In this document: positions 58,250-64,000 of the stretch, in pieces
Position numbering within the stretch: the first letter of the stretch is position 1
Layout: every line of letters begins with the position of its first letter
Source: an uncultured Clostridia bacterium
GTDB taxonomy: Bacteria; Bacillota; Clostridia; Christensenellales; Borkfalkiaceae
Assembly (NCBI GenBank): GCA_945949395.1
Contig: CAMFEK010000002.1
Span: forward strand, 62,001-126,000
Direction: 5' to 3'
DNA length: 64,000 nt
Notes under the pieces: model-generated
The model's input: only the letters and a program-made list of their open reading frames with translations
What the model was told of the DNA's origin: nothing
Databases searched by the model: none
Translations under genes and position numbers: made by a program

Positions 58250-58531
58250 ATGTTGAGGATCATTGAAAATCATTATTATCGCCTGAAAACGGGGGATACC
58301 CTCTCTTTGGTGGCAAAGGCGTATAAAATACCCGAATGCGCGCTCATCGGCTTGAACGGCTTAACGGAAGAGCCTTGGGCGGGCTATTTATTGAAACTCC
58401 CCTCTAAAGAATATTCCCTGTACACCGTGCAGGCGGGAGACAGCAAAAAAAATCTTTGCGGCAGCGAGGAACGCTATCGGGCGTTGAATTTTACCGACGA
58501 ATTTTTTATCGGCATGAAAATTTTAATATAG
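58250..58531 (+). CDS. Small LysM-domain protein
   Basis: 93 residues. One good LysM repeat (YYRLKTGDTLSLVAKAYKI, then IGLNGLTEEPWAGYLLKLP) and a second, degenerate one (YTVQAGDSKKNLC to GMKILI). No signal peptide, so it may act inside the forespore or on internal murein (inference). No usual ribosome site precedes the ATG; TAAAAT ends 6 bases before it but no -35 is seen, so leaderless expression is only possible. Confidence 0.75.
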   Translation: MLRIIENHYYRLKTGDTLSLVAKAYKIPECALIGLNGLTEEPWAGYLLKLPSKEYSLYTVQAGDSKKNLCGSEERYRALNFTDEFFIGMKILI

Positions 58532-58618
58532 CGGGAAAGCCCCTTTCGGCGAGAGAAAGTATATCACGCTTTTTCCCTTCCTTTCATATAATAAGGTATA
58601 CCAACAGGAGGTAAAAAA

Positions 58619-59269
58619 ATGTCGTTTTTCCTTAACTTTCAGTCGGATAAATGCCCGGGGACGATCAACAATAATCCCTTGAACGGACTTTGCGAAAAGG
58701 TCTGCATTCAAGCCGACAAGGTTTTTGACGCTTGCATCAAGCAGACACAGCTTGAAGGATATAGTATTATGCCCACTTGCTTTTCACCCAAGGATCCCCC
58801 TTGTCCGCTCACCTTTTTGAGCGCCCGCTCCACGTCCGGCGTCGGCACGGTCTCTCAGATTTCCGTCGATCGGGACGATAAGGGCTGTTCCCGCGTGCAG
58901 TGTTTGGTTTCCATTCCCATGGAGATCCTCTATACGGACGCAAACGGCGCGGAGGGGGTCGCCACGGGCGTGATCACCGTCTCGGAAGACGTATTGCTCT
59001 TCGTGCCCTGTCCTTCCATCATGCCCTATCAGATCACGGCTACCGTTTCCGCCGTCGCGCCGCAAGGAAGTTATTCCGTGGCGAAAAAGGGTTTCACCGT
59101 CAACGCCTGCATCACCGTCATTTTGCGCGTCACGATGCCCGTGGACATTCTTCTCCCGTCCTACGGCTATTGCGCCATTCCGCCCGCGCAGGAGTACTCG
59201 CAGGAGGTCTGCTCGGACTTTTTCGAATTGCCCCTCTATCCGCAGGGAAGATCCTGTTCGAGAGGGTGA
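58619..59269 (+). CDS. Cysteine-rich protein of unknown function
   Basis: 216 residues with 13 cysteines (12, 25, 29, 39, 54, 62, 90, 95, 131, 164, 185, 198, 213), far above average. The N-terminal part reads CEKVCIQADKVFDACIKQ; the middle is beta-rich and acidic (VSIPMEILYTDANGAEG), the end VILRVTMPVDILLPSYGYC. No signal peptide or membrane helix. The pattern resembles Clostridia spore-surface or coat-type proteins, but I do not recognise a named family. A perfect ribosome site (ACAGGAGGT) precedes it, and a strong terminator follows. Confidence 0.75.
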   Translation: MSFFLNFQSDKCPGTINNNPLNGLCEKVCIQADKVFDACIKQTQLEGYSIMPTCFSPKDPPCPLTFLSARSTSGVGTVSQISVDRDDKGCSRVQCLVSIPMEILYTDANGAEGVATGVITVSEDVLLFVPCPSIMPYQITATVSAVAPQGSYSVAKKGFTVNACITVILRVTMPVDILLPSYGYCAIPPAQEYSQEVCSDFFELPLYPQGRSCSRG

Positions 59270-59288
59270 AGAAGTCTTACATAACGGT

Positions 59289-59324
59289 TACGCCCGTTGC
59301 TCTCGGCAACGGGCGTATTTTTTA
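59289..59324. terminator. Bidirectional terminator
   Basis: TACGCCCGTTGC (59289-59300) and GCAACGGGCGTA (59306-59317), 12-bp stem, then T-rich; it also overlaps the stop of the converging P-type ATPase gene. Confidence 0.88.
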
Positions 59325-61979
59325 TTTTACGTGCATTTGTTTTTTGGAGTCGATGGATTCCTTGCTGATCGATTTGCTCATGTTTTCGCAAAGCAACGTC
59401 GCATACTTGGAGACCGGGAACGCCGATAAAATAATGGTGGACATCAAGAGGAGCTCCGCGGCGTTGAACTTGATGGTGTGATAGTTCGCGATCACGATAT
59501 CGCCGAGGGCGAAGTCGTTATAGCCCACCGTCATGAACAGGACGCAGATGAGGAACACCGTGACGATCAGCGCCCCTCGCAACACGTTCAGCGGTTTACA
59601 GATCTGGTACAGCATCACGATGCCGGAAAGCGTCATCACGAGCACCATCATGGCTTGCCACTCCACGGCGCCCGTTTCGGGCGGATATATCGCGGCGTTG
59701 AAGGAGGGAATGCTGTAGGACAGATATACGCCGAGCACGCATAGGAACATGGTAAACGCTTGCGGAATGGAGTGGGATATGACGTAGGAGAAGAATTTGC
59801 CTTCCACCTTCTTCGAGTTGGGCTGAAGGGAGAGGATAAAGGAGGGCAACCCGCTCACGAACATTTCAAAGAGCATCATGTTTTGCGTGGTGAAGAAGTA
59901 GGATTGCTGCGAGATGAGGCAGAACAGGGCGAGGCAGGTGATGAGCAGCGTCTTCATCAAATATAAGGAGGCGGAGTTTTCGATGTTGTTGATGACGCGC
60001 CTGCCCTCGTACACGATGGAGGGCATGGAGTTGAAGTTGTTGTCCATCAACACGAGGTGGCTCACGTTTCTCGCCGCCTCCGCGCCGGACGCGACGGAAA
60101 TGGCGCAGTCAGCCTCCTTGAGCGCCAGAAGATCGTTGACCCCGTCGCCCGTCATAGCAACCGTCTTGCCGCTCGTCTTCAAGGCGCGCACGAGCAGCCG
60201 CTTTTGCTCGGGCGTCACGCGTCCGAACACGGTATATTCGTGGGCGACCGTCTCCACCTCGGTGTCCGTCAAGCCCTCGAGCGAAATGTATTTATCGGCG
60301 TTTTCCACGCCCGCGCGGCGGGCAACTTCCGCAACGGTCATGGCGTTATCGCCGGAAATCACCTTTACGGCGACGCCGTTTTCCTTAAACCAACGAATGG
60401 AGGAGATGGCGTCCTCTCGGATATTGTCCTCGATGGCGATCAGCGCGAAGGGGGTCATATCTTCGGGAATGGCGTCCTCTTCGATCGGGTCGGGGGAGTA
60501 GGCGAGCACGAGCACGCGAAAGCCCTTTAACGCGTATTCGCTCACCATTCGTTCCAGATAGGAGGGAACGGAGGAGAATACGAACTCGGGCGCGCCGAGC
60601 GCAAAGGTGCCCGGATCCTCAAAGGTGACGGCGGAGTATTTCCGCTTGGAGGAGAAGGGCAGAATTTTTTCTGCGTGGAGCGTCGTGGAATGACCGAAGT
60701 AGTTAAAGAGGGCGATGGACGTTTGATTGTTGTCGGGCAAAGCCGCCAGCATGGAGGAGATCACCTCGTCCACGGAATAGGGGATATACCCGTCGGGGAG
60801 GGACTCGTCCTGCACGATTTGATAGCCGTGCACCTTCATTCTGCCGTCGGTGATCGTGCCCGTCTTGTCCAGACACAGCACGTCGACGCGCGCGAGCATT
60901 TCCAGGGAATAGAGGTCTTGCACGAGCGTGTTTTTCTTGGCGAGTCGCACCACGCCGACGGCGAGCGCGACGGACGTGAGCAGCATCATGCCGGAGGGGA
61001 TCATGCCGACGATGATGGCGCAGGTCTTTTGAATGGCTTCGTTTAAGCAGGCTCTCGCGTTCATCACGCCCTCCGCGGTGATGATCGCTTCCCCCGTCCA
61101 CGTCTCCAAGTCGCGCAGGGAAAAGTCGTACACCGCGCCGATCTTCCGCCAGTTCGTCCAGAACATCATGATGGCGATGGGGACAATCATGACGCCGATC
61201 ACGCGCACGAAGGTGCTGATGGATTTCATGATCTCGGAGTTGGGTTTTTTATATTTTTTCGCCTGCGAGGTGAGGGAGTTCACGTAGGTGGATTTACCCA
61301 CCTTTTCCACCCGCGCGCGGCAGCTCCCGCTGGAGATAAAGGAGCCCGCGTAGATGGGGTCGCCCGCGTTCTTTTTGATGGAGACCGATTCGCCCGTGAG
61401 GAGGGATTCGTTCACTTCCACCACGCCGTCCGCCACCAAACAGTCGGCGGGAACCTGATTGCCCGTTTCCAAGTGCAAGACGTCGTCCAAGACGACTTCG
61501 CTCACGGGAATCTCCATAAAGGTTCCGTAACGCATCACCTTTACGTTGGCGGAGGCGAGGACGGAGAGCTTATCGATCTGTAATTTCGCCCGAATCTCCT
61601 GCACGATGCCGATGACGATGTTCGCCATGAAGATGACGACGAACAGGTAGTTGGTGATGCTCGCGCCCGAGTAGATGAGGGCGATCATCGCGAATACGCA
61701 CAGGAGGTTGAAGAAGGTGAAGATGTTCTCGATAAAGATGTTGACGAGACTTTTCGAGTATTTTTTACCCGTGAGGTTGTAGAGCCCTTGCTCGAAACGG
61801 GTATCGATCTGATCTTTGGTGAGACCTACGTCCAGCTCGGGGGTAAAGCGTTCCACCGCGTCTTCCCCGTGGGGCTTTACCTTTTTGACTTGCTGATAAA
61901 GTTTCCTCGTCCTTTTTTTATCCGCAGGCTGTTTGCGCGGACCGAACGTATTCTTTCCTCTGTTGTTTTCTTGTTGCAT
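59322..61979 (-). CDS. Cation-translocating P-type ATPase (CtpE/Exp7-like)
   Basis: 885 residues. Actuator TGES (LLTGESVSI), phosphorylation site CLDKTGTITDG, GDGVNDLLALKEAD hinge, and about ten membrane helices. The fourth helix reads IIVGMIPSGMMLLTSVALAV: PSG replaces the PEG-type motif of Ca2+ and heavy-metal pumps, as in the CtpE/Exp7 group. No N-terminal metal-binding CxxC domain is present, so heavy metals are unlikely; Ca2+ or another cation is the family expectation. The promoter is at 62011-62039. Confidence 0.9.
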   Translation of the reverse strand: MQQENNRGKNTFGPRKQPADKKRTRKLYQQVKKVKPHGEDAVERFTPELDVGLTKDQIDTRFEQGLYNLTGKKYSKSLVNIFIENIFTFFNLLCVFAMIALIYSGASITNYLFVVIFMANIVIGIVQEIRAKLQIDKLSVLASANVKVMRYGTFMEIPVSEVVLDDVLHLETGNQVPADCLVADGVVEVNESLLTGESVSIKKNAGDPIYAGSFISSGSCRARVEKVGKSTYVNSLTSQAKKYKKPNSEIMKSISTFVRVIGVMIVPIAIMMFWTNWRKIGAVYDFSLRDLETWTGEAIITAEGVMNARACLNEAIQKTCAIIVGMIPSGMMLLTSVALAVGVVRLAKKNTLVQDLYSLEMLARVDVLCLDKTGTITDGRMKVHGYQIVQDESLPDGYIPYSVDEVISSMLAALPDNNQTSIALFNYFGHSTTLHAEKILPFSSKRKYSAVTFEDPGTFALGAPEFVFSSVPSYLERMVSEYALKGFRVLVLAYSPDPIEEDAIPEDMTPFALIAIEDNIREDAISSIRWFKENGVAVKVISGDNAMTVAEVARRAGVENADKYISLEGLTDTEVETVAHEYTVFGRVTPEQKRLLVRALKTSGKTVAMTGDGVNDLLALKEADCAISVASGAEAARNVSHLVLMDNNFNSMPSIVYEGRRVINNIENSASLYLMKTLLITCLALFCLISQQSYFFTTQNMMLFEMFVSGLPSFILSLQPNSKKVEGKFFSYVISHSIPQAFTMFLCVLGVYLSYSIPSFNAAIYPPETGAVEWQAMMVLVMTLSGIVMLYQICKPLNVLRGALIVTVFLICVLFMTVGYNDFALGDIVIANYHTIKFNAAELLLMSTIILSAFPVSKYATLLCENMSKSISKESIDSKKQMHVK

Positions 61980-61996
61980 GGCGATCCCCCAAAGTA

Positions 61997-62039
61997 AAGT
62001 ATATACTTGTATTATATCACGATAATAGGTCTTTTACAA
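61997..62039 (-). promoter_or_regulatory. P-type ATPase promoter with palindrome at the start site
   Basis: Minus strand TTGTAA (62034-62039), 17 bp, TATAAT (62011-62016). The predicted start (~62004) falls in a perfect 12-bp palindrome AAGTATATACTT (61997-62008), a possible operator for a repressor. Confidence 0.6.
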
Positions 62040-62069
62040 GAATTTTGAGAAAAATAGTGGGGTTTTTTA

Positions 62070-62098
62070 TTGCTTTTTGCCTTCCTTGAGATTATAAT
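62070..62098 (+). promoter_or_regulatory. serS promoter
   Basis: TTGCTT (62070-62075), 17 bp, TATAAT (62093-62098). The leader of about 40 bases is too short for a T-box. Confidence 0.6.
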
Positions 62099-62146
62099 AT
62101 AGATAAACATTTTACTAAAAATCCTTAAGCGGAGGCAGATAGAACC

Positions 62147-63439
62147 ATGATCGATATCAATTTGATCCGTAACGATCCCGAATTGGTCAAGCAGAATATC
62201 AAAAAGAAATTCCAGGACAAAAAACTTCCCCTGGTGGACGAGGTTATCCTTCTCGACGAGAAAAAGAGAGCGTTGCAGGCGGAGGGCGATACCCTTCGCG
62301 CCGCGAGAAATTCCCTTTCCAAGCAGATCGGACTTTTAATGAAACAGGGCAAAAAGGAGGAGGCGGAGTCCGTGAAAGCGGAAGTCGCCAAGGACGCAGC
62401 GCGCCTTGCGGAAATCGAAAGGGAACAGCCCGAAGTGGAGGAGTCCTTGAAGAAAGCCATGATGGCGATCCCCAACATCATTTCAGACGACGTTCCCATC
62501 GGCAAGGACGATTCCGAAAACGTGGAGCTCAAGCGTTTCGGCGAACCCGTCGTGCCCGATTTCGATATCCCGTATCACCTGGATATCTTGGAAAATCTCG
62601 ACGGCATCGACATCGACTCGGCGAGGAGAGTTGCCGGTCAGGGCTTTTACTATCTCACGGGCGATATCGCGCGCCTGCATTCCGCGGTTTTGACTTACGC
62701 GAGAGATTTCATGATCGACAAGGGTTTCACCTACGTCATTCCCCCCTTTATGATCCACGGCAACGTGGTGAGCGGCGTCATGAGCTTTGAAGAGATGGAA
62801 GGCATGATGTATAAGATCGAGGGGGAGGATCTCTATCTCATCGGCACCTCCGAACATTCCATGATCGGTCGCTTTATGGGTCAGATCATCGACGGGGACA
62901 AGCTCCCTTTAACGCTCACCTCCTATTCCCCCTGTTTCCGCAAGGAAAAGGGCGCGCACGGATTAGAGGAGAGAGGCATCTACCGCATCCATCAGTTCGA
63001 AAAGCAGGAGATGATCGTCATCTGCAAGCCCGAACAGTCGGAAGAATGGTACGAAAAGCTGTGGCAGTACACCGTGGAGCTCTTCCGCTCTATGGAGATC
63101 CCCGTTCGCCAGCTCGGCTGTTGCTCGGGCGACCTCGCCGATCTCAAATACAAGAGCTGCGACGTGGAGGCGTGGTCTCCCAGACAGAAGAAGTACTTTG
63201 AAGTCGGTTCCTGCTCCAACCTCACGGACGCGCAGGCGAGAAGACTTTCCATCAAGTACAAGGATTCGGACGGCAAGAACAAGCTCGCGCACACCTTGAA
63301 CAACACGGTGGTCGCCCCGCCCAGAATGCTCATCGCCTTCGTGGAAAATCATTTGCAGGCGGACGGCAGCGTGACCATTCCCGCCGTATTGCAGCCTTAT
63401 ATGGGCGGAAAGACGGTCATCTATCCCGCCAAGAAATAA
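62147..63439 (+). CDS. serS: Seryl-tRNA synthetase
   Basis: Charges tRNA(Ser). 430 residues: N-terminal antiparallel coiled-coil arm (about 28-105) with many Lys/Glu, class II motif 2 in KEKGAHGLEERGIYRIHQF (split at the core), and serine-site region QLGCCSGDLADLKYKSCDVE. The C terminus PYMGGKTVI is typical. The ATG at 62147 follows AAGCGGAGG. Followed by a hairpin and an exonuclease gene. Confidence 0.96.
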   Translation: MIDINLIRNDPELVKQNIKKKFQDKKLPLVDEVILLDEKKRALQAEGDTLRAARNSLSKQIGLLMKQGKKEEAESVKAEVAKDAARLAEIEREQPEVEESLKKAMMAIPNIISDDVPIGKDDSENVELKRFGEPVVPDFDIPYHLDILENLDGIDIDSARRVAGQGFYYLTGDIARLHSAVLTYARDFMIDKGFTYVIPPFMIHGNVVSGVMSFEEMEGMMYKIEGEDLYLIGTSEHSMIGRFMGQIIDGDKLPLTLTSYSPCFRKEKGAHGLEERGIYRIHQFEKQEMIVICKPEQSEEWYEKLWQYTVELFRSMEIPVRQLGCCSGDLADLKYKSCDVEAWSPRQKKYFEVGSCSNLTDAQARRLSIKYKDSDGKNKLAHTLNNTVVAPPRMLIAFVENHLQADGSVTIPAVLQPYMGGKTVIYPAKK

Positions 63440-63457
63440 GAGAGGAAAGGATCGCAT

Positions 63458-63484
63458 AGGGACAACCCGTTTCGGGTTGCCCCT
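63458..63484 (+). terminator. Hairpin between serS and the exonuclease gene
   Basis: AGGGACAACCCG and CGGGTTGCCCCT with a 3-base loop; only a short T-poor tail (ACATTT) follows, so read-through is likely. Confidence 0.5.
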
Positions 63485-63510
63485 ACATTTGCGCTGTAAG
63501 CGGGGAACTC

Positions 63511-64000
63511 ATGGATTTTGTTTTTTTCGATATCGAATGTGCGTGCGTATCCAAAAAGGCGGCTAAGATTTGCGCCTTCGGCTACGTCGTCACGGACGAT
63601 CAATTTCATATCAAGGAAAAGAGAGACCTTCTCATCAATCCGCAGGGCAGCTTTCATCTGACCGACCGCAGGGGGGAGAAGGGGCTCGTTTTGCCGTACG
63701 ATTATAACGCATTCAAGCGTCAGCCTTCCTTCCCCGAGGTGTATCCCGACGTCGCTCGTCTCCTCACGGAAGGCAACGTCGTCTTGGGTCATTCCATCAT
63801 GAACGACGTCAAATATCTCAACCTCGAAACGGCGCGGTTCTCCCTGCCGCCCTTGAATTTTTCCTTCTACGACACGCAGTTTATCTATATGAATAAGATC
63901 AAGGCGTTCGAGCGTCAGCTCGCCCTCGGCACCATCGCCGAGGCGCTCGGCGTCGAGTTCGTTGCCCACCGCGCGGCGGACGACGCTTACGCGACCATGA
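63511..64000 (+). CDS. DnaQ-like 3'-5' exonuclease, 3' end outside window
   Basis: The first ~163 codons of a DEDDh exonuclease. Motif I FFDIECACVS (the Asp-x-Glu pair), motif II LGHSIMNDVKYL with the second Asp region, and motif III HRAADDAYATM (His and Asp) near the window edge. The frame is open to the last base, so the gene continues. The ATG at 63511 follows AAGCGGGGA. Family includes Pol III epsilon subunits and related RNases; exact type unclear. Confidence 0.85.
   Translation, partial: MDFVFFDIECACVSKKAAKICAFGYVVTDDQFHIKEKRDLLINPQGSFHLTDRRGEKGLVLPYDYNAFKRQPSFPEVYPDVARLLTEGNVVLGHSIMNDVKYLNLETARFSLPPLNFSFYDTQFIYMNKIKAFERQLALGTIAEALGVEFVAHRAADDAYATM

Noticed and set aside
58238..58250. 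Third leaderless gene (LysM protein)
   Set aside because: TAAAAT is close to the ATG, but no -35 element is visible, so the evidence is too thin.
62040..62146. T-box riboswitch upstream of serS
   Set aside because: The leader is only about 40 bases and lacks the T-box sequence and a terminator.

Overview
The window is a chromosomal segment of a low-to-mid GC (roughly 50-55 percent by eye) Gram-positive bacterium of the class Clostridia. It is most likely an uncultured gut lineage close to Christensenellales. That placement is an inference from type III glutamine synthetase, a single-chain PurL-PurQ, a B. subtilis-type PurF with propeptide, the ylxM-ffh-rpsP-khpA-rimM-trmD-rbgA-rnhB-yraN order, ThiT under a TPP riboswitch, strong GGAGG ribosome sites and intrinsic terminators. 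No prophage, insertion sequence, CRISPR array, tRNA or rRNA gene was seen. Almost everything is chromosomal housekeeping; the unusual material sits in intergenic DNA and in a few degenerate enzymes.

Layout. 1-5.2 kb: membrane protein fragment, Hsp20, MATE exporter, epimerase plus EFR1 flavodoxin/ferredoxin protein. 4.6-11.2 kb: methyltransferase, ECF S component and a UshA-like lipoprotein whose metal ligands have been replaced, then a MoxR-DUF58-membrane-lipoprotein operon. 11.5-16.6 kb: gyrB, gyrA, ybaK. 16.6-30.4 kb: a complete-looking purine operon purE-C-F-M-N-purO-AICAR transformylase-D-L-guaB. It is headed by a consensus promoter and a ZTP riboswitch with an overlapping terminator, and it is interrupted by a family of ~125-128 bp inverted-repeat-bounded structured elements (between purM and purN, and between the transformylase gene and purD). 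30.5-36 kb: a lipoprotein, then glnN and an ammonium transporter fused to a PII domain. 36-37.2 kb: rpsF-ssb-rpsR with an S6:S18-type leader hairpin. 37.2-41.6 kb (minus strand): an SDR, a chimeric ORF whose 5' end is a frameshifted ECF sigma-factor remnant, a cupin-like protein and a CCA-adding enzyme. 41.7-46.6 kb: lipid kinase, SpoIIE-type phosphatase, then a divergent pair (yggS and a dead tyrosine-phosphatase-like protein) whose promoters place transcription starts on the start codons, and a HAD hydrolase. 46.7-49.5 kb: TPP-riboswitch-controlled thiT divergent from yfbR, and an acyltransferase. 49.5-54.9 kb: the SRP/ribosome-maturation cluster. 54.9-55.1 kb: an orphan promoter-to-terminator unit that looks like a ~175 nt non-coding RNA. 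55.2-62 kb: pgi, a flippase, a LysM protein, a cysteine-rich protein and a P-type ATPase. 62.1-64 kb: serS and a 3'-truncated exonuclease.

How the parts work together. The ZTP riboswitch would read ZMP/ZTP, the substrate pool of AICAR transformylase, and so couples one-carbon supply to the operon that carries the split transformylase and cyclohydrolase; guaB at the end directs IMP to GMP. GlnN and the Amt-PII fusion form a nitrogen-assimilation pair. The most unusual signals are the covarying intergenic elements in the purine operon, the orphan RNA at 54.97-55.14 kb, two independent pseudo-enzymes, the leaderless divergent pair, and an IMP dehydrogenase that resembles the Tritrichomonas foetus enzyme.
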